Shown here piece after piece: positions 1 through 7,092 of a stretch of 13,323 nucleotides of DNA. The DNA is from JAABRU01 sp050180235 (GTDB taxonomy: Bacteria > Desulfobacterota > Desulfobacteria > Desulfobacterales > Desulfococcaceae), in assembly GCA_050180235.1 (NCBI GenBank), contig JBFXEJ010000144.1, positions 1-13,323 on the forward strand, given 5' to 3'. The notes beneath the pieces were generated by a model. It ran no database searches. It saw only the letters and a list, made by a program, of their open reading frames with translations, and was not told where the DNA came from. Within the stretch, counting starts at the first letter, position 1, and each line of letters begins with the position of its first letter. A program made the position numbers and the translations under genes.

Positions 1-867
1 GCCAAGAACATAGACAAAGATGGGAAAGGTGAGGAAGCCGCCGCCCACCCCCATAATGGAACCGGCCATACCGACCAGTGCGCCGCTGAGAATCAGGAAC
101 AGGCAGGAAATGCTGCGTCCGCCCGGTACAACATCCTGATCAAAGGTAATCATCGGAGGAATCTTCATGTTCTGCAGTTTCTGGGACAGGGGCGTCAGTT
201 CCGCTCCCTCATCTTTTCCGCCATGCGCGCCGCCTGAATCACCCCGTTTGCTGGCCTTGATATAATCCATCAGGGAATATGCGCCCAGCAGACCCAGCAT
301 GAGAGAATAAATGGTGGTGATAAACGCATCACTGAGCATGGGATTGATTTCATACAGCACACGGTTGAGGATACCGCCGGCAGTGGCTCCGGCAATCGCG
401 CCGATGAGAAAAACCAGTGCCAGCGGTACAGACACATTGCCCAGTTTGCGGTGAATCACGCTGCCCATAATGGCCTTGGCAAAAATATGGAACAAATCTG
501 TTCCCACTGCCAGAATACCTTTGATTCCCGCGCTCATCAGGGCCGGAGCAATGATAAAACCTCCGCCTGCGCCGATGCACCCGGTAATCAGTCCCGCACA
601 CACACCGATAAGTATGGATGCGATGAATATTCCGGGGGTGAAAAATGCGGGACTGTAAGCCTTTTTTCCGCCCAGAAAATGCGGCATCACATCACTGATC
701 TGGTCAGCAAAGGCTATGCCTCCCAAAATCACAGGCACAAGAAAGAGGCAGAGTATCATCACGCGTTTTCTGCTGGCAAACACTGTGTCTGAAACCTCTT
801 TTTCCCATCGTGCATGGGCCTGTGCGCCCATCATCATAAACCGGCCCCATTGTCTGAAAAAGTTCAT
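1..867 (-). CDS. TauE/SafE-family sulfite/anion exporter, partial (C-terminus outside window)
   Basis: This is an integral membrane transporter of the TauE/SafE family, whose members export sulfite, sulfoacetate or related organosulfur anions. 289 residues are visible. An amphipathic N-terminus is followed by membrane segments at about 36-55, 76-98, 116-136, 147-170 and 182-200, a hydrophilic loop at about 203-247 rich in Gly, Lys and Asp, and another hydrophobic stretch from about 254. The two family hallmark repeats are both present: GCIGAGGGFIIAP near residue 97 and GSIMGVGGGFLTFP near 269. The loop makes it longer than minimal 250-residue members. The start is the ATG at 867-865; an AGGAAGG ribosome site lies somewhat far upstream (11 nt). 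It is the last visible gene of the kinase/receiver operon, 45 nt after the preceding gene. The substrate cannot be read from sequence; sulfite or another sulfur anion is inferred from family and likely lifestyle. Confidence 0.88.
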   Translation of the reverse strand, partial: MNFFRQWGRFMMMGAQAHARWEKEVSDTVFASRKRVMILCLFLVPVILGGIAFADQISDVMPHFLGGKKAYSPAFFTPGIFIASILIGVCAGLITGCIGAGGGFIIAPALMSAGIKGILAVGTDLFHIFAKAIMGSVIHRKLGNVSVPLALVFLIGAIAGATAGGILNRVLYEINPMLSDAFITTIYSLMLGLLGAYSLMDYIKASKRGDSGGAHGGKDEGAELTPLSQKLQNMKIPPMITFDQDVVPGGRSISCLFLILSGALVGMAGSIMGVGGGFLTFPIFVYVLG

Positions 868-912
868 TTTTCTTTCATCCTTCCTGTAAAAGGTTAATAT
901 ATAATACGGGAA

Positions 913-1329
913 TTATTTCCCGTCTTTGGCCTCCAGCGCCTTAATCTTTTTCTCCTGTATGGACTTGTTCTGAAACGCGTCCTGAAGTTTGTAGCAGAGC
1001 TCATCAATGTTCATGGGCTTCATCAGATAATCAAACGCGCCCCGTTCCATTCCCTCCATAGCCACCTCAATGCTGGCATGGCCCGTAAGCATGATGACCT
1101 CAATGAGCGGGTAACGCTTTTTGATCTCCCGGAGGGTTTCCAGTCCGTCCATTCCCGGCATCCGCACATCCAGCACCACCACATCGGTTTGGGAATTTTC
1201 CAGTACGGAAAGTGCATCCTCTCCGCTGCCGGCTGTCCGTACATTCAGATTGCGCCTTCCGAGCCGTTTGACCAGAGGAGACAGGAACTCTGTCTCGTCA
1301 TCCACAAGCAGGACATTGAATTTATCCAT
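913..1329 (-). CDS. Receiver-only (CheY-like) response regulator 1
   Basis: This single receiver domain of 138 residues has no DNA-binding or enzymatic output domain. It should accept phosphate from a histidine kinase and signal by protein contact or act as a phosphate sink. Visible residues are the acid pocket D10-D11, phospho-acceptor D54 (VVVLDVRMPGMDG), switch T82 (MLTGHA) and K104 (LMKP). After residue 120 there is only a charged Lys/Glu tail. The start is placed at 1329, where AGGAGG sits at normal distance; a reading frame continues upstream to 1458 but lacks a ribosome site there and runs into the preceding gene. It resembles the regulator at 1833-2270 closely (same DGLETL/DGIETL, LTGHA and YDYLMKP blocks), suggesting duplication. 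It lies between another receiver gene and the exporter. Confidence 0.9.
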   Translation of the reverse strand: MDKFNVLLVDDETEFLSPLVKRLGRRNLNVRTAGSGEDALSVLENSQTDVVVLDVRMPGMDGLETLREIKKRYPLIEVIMLTGHASIEVAMEGMERGAFDYLMKPMNIDELCYKLQDAFQNKSIQEKKIKALEAKDGK

Positions 1330-1408
1330 ATTTTTTCCTCCTGGTTTTTCCGGTTTCCATGCTTTCCCGCCCCGGAAGATTCCGACCGGAAGAGTGTCCG
1401 CGGGCTCT

Positions 1409-1822
1409 TTATCCAAAACCGACCGGTATGAAAGGACACGCGGCTCTTTTGTTCGCACTGCTGACTTCGCGAATCATTGCCACCAGTTCATCAAAGTCAT
1501 AGGGCTTGGGAAGACAGACCAATGCACCGAAATCAATCCCCTTCTGCACCTCCTCCAAAGCCCCGTGTCCGGTAATCATGATGACCGGAATGCCGGGATT
1601 CATGGCTTTCAGCACCTTGAGCACCTCCAGACCGTCCATAAATTCCATTTTCAGATCCAGAATGACCAGATCAAACTGCTGGTTCCGGAATCTTTCAATG
1701 GCCTCGGCGCCGCTCAGTGCGGGGGTGACGCTGATATTCCGTTTCCGCAGCCGCTTGCTCATCACGGAGACAAAACCTTCCTCGTCATCCACAAGTAAGA
1801 GTTCAACAGGGGTTTCATTCAT
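1409..1822 (-). CDS. Receiver-only response regulator 2 (divergent)
   Basis: A second stand-alone receiver of 137 residues. The pocket residues D12-D13, phospho-acceptor D56, T84 (MITGHG) and K106 (LPKP) are intact, so phosphorylation is plausible. It differs from its two neighbours around the active site: the usual M-P-G-M-D-G after the acceptor Asp is M-E-F-M-D-G, removing the conserved proline and glycine of the loop, and the segment before the lysine is GALVCLPKP rather than the FDYLMKP type. The last 15 residues form a short hydrophobic and proline-containing tail. Its start at 1822 has AGGA about 9 nt upstream and follows the previous stop by 10 nt, so co-translation is likely. It may have a different partner or a different phosphate lifetime from the other two. 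Confidence 0.9.
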   Translation of the reverse strand: MNETPVELLLVDDEEGFVSVMSKRLRKRNISVTPALSGAEAIERFRNQQFDLVILDLKMEFMDGLEVLKVLKAMNPGIPVIMITGHGALEEVQKGIDFGALVCLPKPYDFDELVAMIREVSSANKRAACPFIPVGFG

Positions 1823-1832
1823 GGCCGTCTTC

Positions 1833-2270
1833 CTATACCTTGGTCCGCATGAACTCCTTCATACGGGCTTCGATGATTTTGTTTTCGTGATCCCGTTTTT
1901 TGGACGCGGCATCATTGACCTTTGTCACCAGATCATCAATATCGCAGGGTTTCATCAGATAGTCATAGGCCCCTTTTTTCATGCCCGCGATGGCCGATGA
2001 CACTGTGGCATGGCCGGTCAGCATAATCACTTCGGTCAGCGGAAACTGCCGTTTGATCTCCTGCAGGGTTTCAATGCCGTCCATTCCCTGCATTTTCACA
2101 TCCAGTACCACCACCTCGATGTCTGCCCCGTCCTCTCCCAGTTTCTCAAGTGCCTCCATGCCGCTGAAAGCTGTTTTCACTTTCATATTTCTTTTGGCCA
2201 GACGCTTGGTCATGGTCTCCACAAAAGGCACTTCATCATCCACCAGCATAATACTGATATCTTCCAGCAT
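1833..2270 (-). CDS. Receiver-only response regulator 3
   Basis: A stand-alone receiver of 145 residues, first gene after the kinase. Pocket D11-D12, phospho-acceptor D57 (VVVLDVKMQGMDG), T85 (MLTGHA) and K107 (LMKP) are all present; the proline of the usual MPGMDG is Q here. A Lys/Glu-rich helix of about 25 residues follows the domain and there is no output module. The start is set at 2270 because AGGAGG lies 5 nt upstream; the frame extends to 2354 without a ribosome site and would overlap the kinase gene. It starts 34 nt downstream of the kinase stop, so it is the most likely direct partner of that kinase. Confidence 0.91.
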   Translation of the reverse strand: MLEDISIMLVDDEVPFVETMTKRLAKRNMKVKTAFSGMEALEKLGEDGADIEVVVLDVKMQGMDGIETLQEIKRQFPLTEVIMLTGHATVSSAIAGMKKGAYDYLMKPCDIDDLVTKVNDAASKKRDHENKIIEARMKEFMRTKV

Positions 2271-2304
2271 AATATCCTCCTTGATTGTATGAGTTCGGTA
2301 TTTT

Positions 2305-4077
2305 TCAGTTCTTTTCTGTTTTCTGTGCACCGGGTTCCTGATCTGTTTTTTCATTGCTGTCCGGGCCCGGTCCGTCCTGATCCGGAATCATCACCCGGAA
2401 AGTGGTTCCAACCCCGATTGCGCTGCTTACTGTAATTTTGCCGCCCATCCGGTTTACAATGCCGTAACAGATGGAAAGTCCCAGCCCGGTCCCTTTGCCC
2501 ACCGGTTTGGTGGTGTAAAAGGGATCAAATATTCTTGAGAGCACTGTGCGGGGAATTCCGGGCCCGTTGTCCCTTACCTCCACAGTCACCATATGGTTTT
2601 CATAACCGGTTGTAATCTGAATCTTTCCGCCCGTATTTTCCATGGCATCTATGGCATTGCCGATCAGATTGAACAGAATCTGCTGAATTTCGGTCTGGGA
2701 AGCCTCAATATAGGGAAGATCAGGGCTGTATCTGGGTTCAATAACCACATTTTTGAATTTGGCCTGATGGGAAAACAGCCCGGTTACCTCTTCAACCATA
2801 TCGTTTATTTTCACCAGTTGCTGGGAGCCGTCCCCTCCTCTGGCAAAACTGAGCAGTTTGTGGGTGATGTCCCGGCAGCGCAGTCCCTGTTTTTTGATCT
2901 GACCCAAAGCCCGTTTGAATTCTTCAAGATTTTCGCTTTCCTTAAATTCGGCCTCCTCCATCAGATCCCCAACCCATCCGGCCTCTTCCACCATAATGGC
3001 CACAGGATTGTTGATCTCATGGGCTATACCTGCGGCCATTTCCCCCAGCGAGGCCAGACGTCCTGCTTCAATAACCTGCTGATTCATCAGATCCTTTTCC
3101 CGATCAGCCTCGGCAATGCGGCCGATCATGCGCCGGGAGACAAAAACAGCCATTCCGATAATCAGCAGACCGCCTGCAATAAACACCGCAACCGCAATCC
3201 AATGCGCCCTCCGCAGATCAGCAAACGCGTCATCCGAATCCTGCAGATAAATCAGAGCCCAGTCTCCGTCTTTGATAAAACGGGCAACATAAATCATCTC
3301 CTTTCCGCTTTCCGGATTCCGGTAGGTTCCTGTCTGCACATCCTCTCCGGGTTTCACAGAGGCTTCCACTTTACGGTAGAGCTGAATCACGTTTTCCTTT
3401 TTCAGGGAAGTGCCGGTCTGAAATTCTCCTCTGCGGTTCATGACAAACGCTATACCGGTCTTTCCGAAGTGGATGCTTTTGACCAGATTGTTGAATGACT
3501 GAAAATCCACAGTGGCCCGCAGCACCCAGGGTTTTTCTTCATGAAAACTCCGGACAGTGACAATAAAGTGGGGAAAACCCCGCAGTCCCAGAAAAACATC
3601 ACTGATAAAACTTTGGGAACTCAGGGCTTTCTTGAACCATTCCGAATCTGAATAATCCGCATGCTCCAGTTTGTATGGCCCTGCATAGGCCAACTGTTTT
3701 CCCTGATAATCCACCACTCCCAGATCGGAAAAAACATTGCCGTATTCCTGCTGCAGATTTGCAAGCTGCCTTTGGAGAAAAAATTCATCCGAAAGCTCTC
3801 CGCAGGCAAAACTGTTGTTGAGAAACTGAATATTGTTCCGCCGCTCTTTGAGAAAATTGTCAATATTCTGTGTGTGCTTGTTTACCACACTCCTGAGATG
3901 GGCCATGACTTTTTCACTGTAGGATTCCTGAAACTGGTACAGAATGGCCCCGCTGACAAAAATCATGGGCAGAAAAGAGACAAACACCACTGTCAGGAGC
4001 ATATTGACTGACAGATTCCGGTAATAATGTTTGTGTTCCGCTGCATGGTGCTGTGCTGCATTTTGCTGTGTTTTCAT
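2305..4077 (-). CDS. Membrane sensor histidine kinase (Cache-type sensor, NtrB/ZraS-like core)
   Basis: Predicted inner-membrane two-component sensor of 590 residues. Membrane helix 1 is at about 24-47, a periplasmic region of about 240 residues follows, and helix 2 is at about 293-314. The periplasmic part (SEWFKKAL, WVLRATVDFQ, GKTGIAFVMNRRGEF) has the look of a double Cache small-ligand domain. The cytoplasmic part has a short helical linker without a recognisable HAMP domain. The dimerisation helix carries phospho-acceptor H353 in GIAHEINNP, typical of the NtrB/ZraS class. The ATPase has its N box at about 470-479 (NLIGNAIDAM), G1 DNGPGIP at 503-509, F box FDPFYTTKP and G2 GKGTGLGLS. A charged, proline-containing tail ends the protein. 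Kinases of this class often pair with sigma-54 activators, but only receiver-only partners lie nearby. The ligand is unknown. The ATG at 4077 has GGGGAAAG just upstream. Confidence 0.93.
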   Translation of the reverse strand: MKTQQNAAQHHAAEHKHYYRNLSVNMLLTVVFVSFLPMIFVSGAILYQFQESYSEKVMAHLRSVVNKHTQNIDNFLKERRNNIQFLNNSFACGELSDEFFLQRQLANLQQEYGNVFSDLGVVDYQGKQLAYAGPYKLEHADYSDSEWFKKALSSQSFISDVFLGLRGFPHFIVTVRSFHEEKPWVLRATVDFQSFNNLVKSIHFGKTGIAFVMNRRGEFQTGTSLKKENVIQLYRKVEASVKPGEDVQTGTYRNPESGKEMIYVARFIKDGDWALIYLQDSDDAFADLRRAHWIAVAVFIAGGLLIIGMAVFVSRRMIGRIAEADREKDLMNQQVIEAGRLASLGEMAAGIAHEINNPVAIMVEEAGWVGDLMEEAEFKESENLEEFKRALGQIKKQGLRCRDITHKLLSFARGGDGSQQLVKINDMVEEVTGLFSHQAKFKNVVIEPRYSPDLPYIEASQTEIQQILFNLIGNAIDAMENTGGKIQITTGYENHMVTVEVRDNGPGIPRTVLSRIFDPFYTTKPVGKGTGLGLSICYGIVNRMGGKITVSSAIGVGTTFRVMIPDQDGPGPDSNEKTDQEPGAQKTEKN

Positions 4078-4148
4078 ACTTTCCCCGTTTCCGTATTTTC
4101 ATGGTTCCCCATTCAAAGCCTGACATCATTTCCTCTGACAATGTACAA

Positions 4149-4164
4149 AGCAATTATCAGGCCA
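4149..4164 (-). promoter_or_regulatory. Sigma-54 (RpoN) -24/-12 promoter for the kinase-receiver-exporter operon
   Basis: Read on the minus strand the site is TGGCCTGATAATTGCT. The family consensus is TGGCACG-N4-TTGCT; both invariant dinucleotides (GG and GC) and the whole TTGCT block are present at the exact spacing, with two differences in the -24 half. Transcription would begin near 4139, giving a leader of about 60 nt before the kinase start at 4077. No good sigma-70 promoter was seen in the same stretch. The call rests on motif match and position only. Confidence 0.7.
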
Positions 4165-4348
4165 GAGGATGGGAACTCAAAAGGAAAGGAATGCTTAAAT
4201 TATATTAATATCCATAATTACAGAATATTATATTTATAAAAAATATTTCGGGACTGCTGCGGAAAAAGAAAAAACAGAGATTTATATGAAATATATCCTG
4301 ATAAAACAGGCGAAAGAAAGGAAAAATGGGTGGGGAAATCTGAACCGA

Positions 4349-4365
4349 TGGGGAAAAATTCCCCA
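4349..4365. promoter_or_regulatory. Palindrome TGGGGAA-N3-TTCCCCA, possible activator site
   Basis: This perfect 7+7 palindrome around AAA lies about 190-200 bp upstream of the sigma-54 promoter. An alternative pairing with GTGGGGAA at 4330-4337 is also possible, so two half-sites may match TTCCCCAC. Sigma-54 promoters need upstream activator sites and this is the clearest symmetric candidate, but nothing else identifies it as one. Confidence 0.3.
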
Positions 4366-4412
4366 CTTTGCCGCACAAAAAAACGGCAGTGGATCAAAAC
4401 GGCTGATCTATC

Positions 4413-4550
4413 TTAGGTGATTTCTGAAAATATAGTTCTTTTAACAACTTCTGTCCTCTGCAAAACCCGATGGAGGAGTGCAAAAATTAAGCGGAGCGGT
4501 TTTTTGCACAGAGGACAAAAGTTGATGAAAATACTATAAATACAGTATTT
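4413..4550. repeat. Palindromic element P1 with nested hairpins
   Basis: The element begins with TTA followed by GGTGATTTC (4416-4424), the end sequence shared with the elements at 8321-8421 and 8425-8559. Inside, 4445-4460 and 4509-4524 form a 16-bp inverted repeat with one mismatch, which can be lengthened outward to 29 nt with five mismatches (from about 4432 to 4537). In its centre, TGCAAAAA at 4479-4486 pairs with TTTTTGCA at 4501-4508. The right terminal copy of GGTGATTTC is not recognisable, so the right boundary is approximate. It contains no coding frame with a ribosome site. Confidence 0.7.
4472..4508 (+). repeat. 37-nt core repeat, copy 1
   Basis: This 37-nt string, starting GGAGGAGTGC and ending TTTTTTGCA, is identical base for base to 11846-11882. 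It folds as an 8-bp stem with a 14-nt loop that contains AGCGGAGCGG. Here it sits inside element P1, whose ends are of the GGTGATTTC type. Confidence 0.85.
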
Positions 4551-4739
4551 CAGTCTATTTGACCCACTGCCAAAAAAATAAAGACGGTGACTGTGGCATT
4601 ATCCTTTTCCGGATTTTCCTACCTGTGAATACCCTGCCAACTCTATTGCACTTTTCTTTTCAACATCATATGTTTGAACAGAAAAAATTCTGCAATTTTT
4701 TTTCAGAGGGAAAATCCACGGCAGCACGGGAGGCCGAAC

Positions 4740-4934
4740 ATGACATTTGAAGAAAAACTCCGGAAAATCAGGGAATACGCGGCAGCCTATCTGGAAAGAG
4801 CTGAAAGGGAGCGGTGTTTCGGAGACAGGGAAAAGGCCGCTGTTCTGCTAAAAGACGGACGGCGCCTCAAGGTCTGGGCAGACAGAATGGATTTTATGCT
4901 CCAGACCTGTAAGCAAAACTATTCCATCCGGTGA
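4740..4934 (+). CDS. Small hypothetical protein, 64 residues
   Basis: I do not recognise this protein. It starts MTFEEKLRKIREYAAAYLER and is strongly charged and probably helical for the first 30 residues, then has FGDREKAAVLLKDGRRLKVWADRMDFML and a short polar tail with one cysteine. No signal peptide or membrane helix is visible. GGGAGG lies 6 nt upstream of the ATG at 4740, which favours this start over an in-frame ATG at 4674 without a ribosome site. Its last 16 nt overlap the 3' end of the convergent pyruvate kinase gene. The ribosome site and the amphipathic composition make it probably real. No function is proposed. Confidence 0.6.
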   Translation: MTFEEKLRKIREYAAAYLERAERERCFGDREKAAVLLKDGRRLKVWADRMDFMLQTCKQNYSIR

Positions 4935-6331
4935 ATCTTGAGCATGTTGCTCCGGTTTTTGGCAGGAATCGGAGAGCCATAGGTGATGGCCACCAGATCC
5001 CCTGTCTGAACAAATCCCCGTTTGAGCAGTTCGTCATTGAGTCCCTCAATCAGTCCCTCGGTATATTCATATACAGGAAAGGGGATTGGAGTGACTCCCC
5101 ATAAAAGCCCCATTCTCCGCACCACTTCCGCATTGGGGCAGAATGCAAATATATCTGCATTCGGACGCAGTTTGGAGACAATCGTGGCTGTCCGTCCGGT
5201 CTGAGTATACACCACAATGGCCCGGATGCCGATATCGTCCGCTGCCGTGGCAGCCAGATGGGCGGTGGTCATTTCTTTTCCCACTGTATCTTTCAGAAAA
5301 GAGGAGGAAAATTTCGTATACGCGTCCGGAAATGATTCAGCCTCCCTGATAATACTGCGCATCATGCCAACAGCCTCAGCCGGATATTTTCCGGTGGAGG
5401 TTTCGCCGGAAAGCATGACCACATCAGTTCCGTCATAGATGGCATTGGCAATATCAGTGGTTTCGGCCCGTGTGGGTGTTGTGGTTTCCATCATGGATTC
5501 AAGCATCTGTGTGGCTGTAATGACCGGAACGCCCCGGCGGTTGGCAGCGGCAATGATCTTTTTCTGGATGACCGGTATCTGCTCCACCGGAATCTCAATT
5601 CCCAGATCGCCCCGTGCAACCATGACAGCGTCAGCCTCATCAATAATATCTTCCAGATTCTGCACGGCCAGGGGACGCTCCAGCTTGGCAATGACAGGAA
5701 TCCGTCTGCCCAGCTTGTCCATTTCCGCCTTGAGCAGCCGGATATCATCCCCGGACTGCACAAAGGAAAGGGCCACATAGTCAAAACCCAGTTCCAGACC
5801 AAAGCGCAGATCCGCGCGATCCTTGTCTGAAAGCGGGGAAAGAGTCGTGCAGGTTCCGGGGAGGTTCATGCCTTTTTTATCCTCCAGCAGCCCTCCCACC
5901 AGCACCCGGCATCTGACTTTTTTACTGTCCGCATCCAAAACCCGGAGCACAATTTTGCCGTCATTGAGCAGAACCGGTTCATCCGGTTTCACATCTTTGC
6001 ACAGGGGCGGATAGGACACAAAGATTGTATCCGCACAGGCTTCAGACTCATAAGGCGTAAGAAACACCGGGTCCCCATCTTTGAGTTTTACAGGTCCGTC
6101 AGGAAGCCGCACCCGGATTTTCGGGCCCTGCAGATCCTGAATCAGGGGAGCCTGCCATGATTTTTCCCGCGCTGCTTTCCGGGCAATGCGGTAGAGTTCC
6201 CGGTGTTCCTCATAGGAACCGTGGCTGAAATTGAAACGGAAGGCATTGGCCCCGTTTTCAATCATCCGGATGATCATTTCTTTGGAAGCTGATGAAGGCC
6301 CAAGTGTGGCCAGAATTTTTGCTTTTCGCAT
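4919..6331 (-). CDS. pyk: Pyruvate kinase
   Basis: Catalyses phosphoenolpyruvate + ADP to pyruvate + ATP, the last step of glycolysis, in the cytoplasm. It is 470 residues, the usual bacterial length. The N-terminal barrel begins KILATLGPSS and RFNFSHG (RLNFSHG in most homologues). The B domain covers about 70-165. The catalytic lysine block is AKLERP near 215, the signature is VMVARGDLGIEIP with its metal-binding acidic residues, and TATQMLESM and GETSTGKYPAEAV follow. The C-terminal domain (about 345-470) includes VVYTQTGRTA and ends AITYGSPIPAKNRSNMLKIHRME. No extra phosphohistidine domain is fused. GGAGG lies 6 nt before the ATG. It is a single-gene unit, convergent with the small gene at 4740-4934. 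In an anaerobe it may mainly serve reserve or sugar catabolism; that is inference. Confidence 0.97.
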   Translation of the reverse strand: MRKAKILATLGPSSASKEMIIRMIENGANAFRFNFSHGSYEEHRELYRIARKAAREKSWQAPLIQDLQGPKIRVRLPDGPVKLKDGDPVFLTPYESEACADTIFVSYPPLCKDVKPDEPVLLNDGKIVLRVLDADSKKVRCRVLVGGLLEDKKGMNLPGTCTTLSPLSDKDRADLRFGLELGFDYVALSFVQSGDDIRLLKAEMDKLGRRIPVIAKLERPLAVQNLEDIIDEADAVMVARGDLGIEIPVEQIPVIQKKIIAAANRRGVPVITATQMLESMMETTTPTRAETTDIANAIYDGTDVVMLSGETSTGKYPAEAVGMMRSIIREAESFPDAYTKFSSSFLKDTVGKEMTTAHLAATAADDIGIRAIVVYTQTGRTATIVSKLRPNADIFAFCPNAEVVRRMGLLWGVTPIPFPVYEYTEGLIEGLNDELLKRGFVQTGDLVAITYGSPIPAKNRSNMLKIHRME

Positions 6332-6411
6332 GGAATTCCTCCGATCTCAGGAATCTGAGCATTTATTTATGGTTAGTACACGGCCAATTTAGTTTTTATA
6401 TAATAAACCAG

Positions 6412-6456
6412 TATATTACAAACTGAATTTTTTCAAAAAATTCAGTTTGTAATATA
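6412..6456. repeat. Perfect 45-nt palindrome upstream of pyk
   Basis: Arms of 22 nt (6412-6433 and 6435-6456) are exactly complementary around a single C at 6434. The arms run TATATTACAAACTGAA followed by T6. It lies 81 nt upstream of the pyk start and can act on DNA as an operator or cruciform, or on RNA as a stable hairpin or bidirectional terminator. The run of A/T at the tip rather than after the stem is not that of a normal rho-independent terminator. Its ends do not match the two repeat families found elsewhere in the window. Confidence 0.75.
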
Positions 6457-6960
6457 ATCAGAAATAGGTCATGCAGCAGTGGAACTCTTTTTATACTGAC
6501 AGAAAAAATGCCCTGTGCCTGTTTATAAGTCAATAGACAATATGGGAAACAATCCTCCGGTATAAACCGGACTTCTCTCATAAGGAGCAGCATAAAGGCG
6601 TTCGCCAGTATGGCGGCAATATATGTCATTTATTATAACAGTTAATCATACCATGTTGAAGAAGAATTTTCAATATATATCAAATCTGAGAAATATTTGC
6701 GTATTAACCTTTGTGAGACATACTGATACCGCAAAACTCCAAAGAAGATATATGGAAACCGGCGCCAGATCCGGACTGCTCCCATCCCCACGATCACCCT
6801 GCACCCGGTATCCAATATTCCGGTACAAGCTTTCACTTAAAATTCAAAAGGATAAAGTCTGAAGGCAGAAAAATTTCACATGTTTTATGATAAATATATT
6901 GATTTTTGTTGCAAAATCGGTATGAATAACATGAATTTTTCAGAAAGTGTTTCCTGTTTG
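6457..6960. other. Intergenic stretch without convincing genes
   Basis: Between the pyk palindrome and the ompA promoter I see no supported gene. Two overlapping short frames on opposite strands (6396-6629 and 6623-6862) lack ribosome sites and protein-like composition. Small hairpins such as CCGGTATAAACCGG near 6558-6571 are too short to name. An undetected small RNA cannot be excluded. Confidence 0.5.
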
Positions 6961-6969
6961 TCCGGATTC

Positions 6970-6978
6970 TGCTATAAT
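6970..6978 (+). promoter_or_regulatory. Extended -10 promoter of ompA-like gene
   Basis: TGCTATAAT is a perfect -10 hexamer with the TG extension, which can dispense with a good -35; none of quality is seen 16-18 nt upstream. The start would be near 6985, leaving an untranslated leader of about 108 nt that contains the hairpin at 7023-7052. Confidence 0.55.
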
Positions 6979-7022
6979 GATTTCACTATGCCGGACAGGG
7001 TGTATGCAAAACCGTGTTTTGG

Positions 7023-7052
7023 CGGATTTTCGGATTTGTTTCCGAAAGTCCG
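7023..7052 (+). promoter_or_regulatory. Leader hairpin in ompA 5' untranslated region
   Basis: CGGATTTTCGGA (7023-7034) pairs with TCCGAAAGTCCG (7041-7052) over 12 bp with one G-U pair and a 6-nt loop TTTGTT. It ends 40 nt before the start codon and is not followed by a U run, so a role in mRNA stability or translational control is likelier than termination. Leader stem-loops are known to stabilise ompA mRNA in enterobacteria; the parallel here is only by position. Confidence 0.45.
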
Positions 7053-7092
7053 GAGATAGGAATCTGTATTAACCAAAATCAAGGAGGAAAAG

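Noticed and set aside
1330..1458. Upstream extension of receiver 1
   Set aside because: It would overlap the end of receiver 2, lacks a ribosome site and adds residues outside the receiver fold; AGGAGG marks 1329.
2593..3498. 301-residue frame antisense to the histidine kinase
   Set aside because: It is a shadow of a gene with every kinase motif intact; no ribosome site or domain was found.
6396..6862. Two short frames on opposite strands upstream of the ompA promoter
   Set aside because: Neither has a ribosome site, conserved motif or protein-like composition. The first also runs through the 45-nt palindrome.
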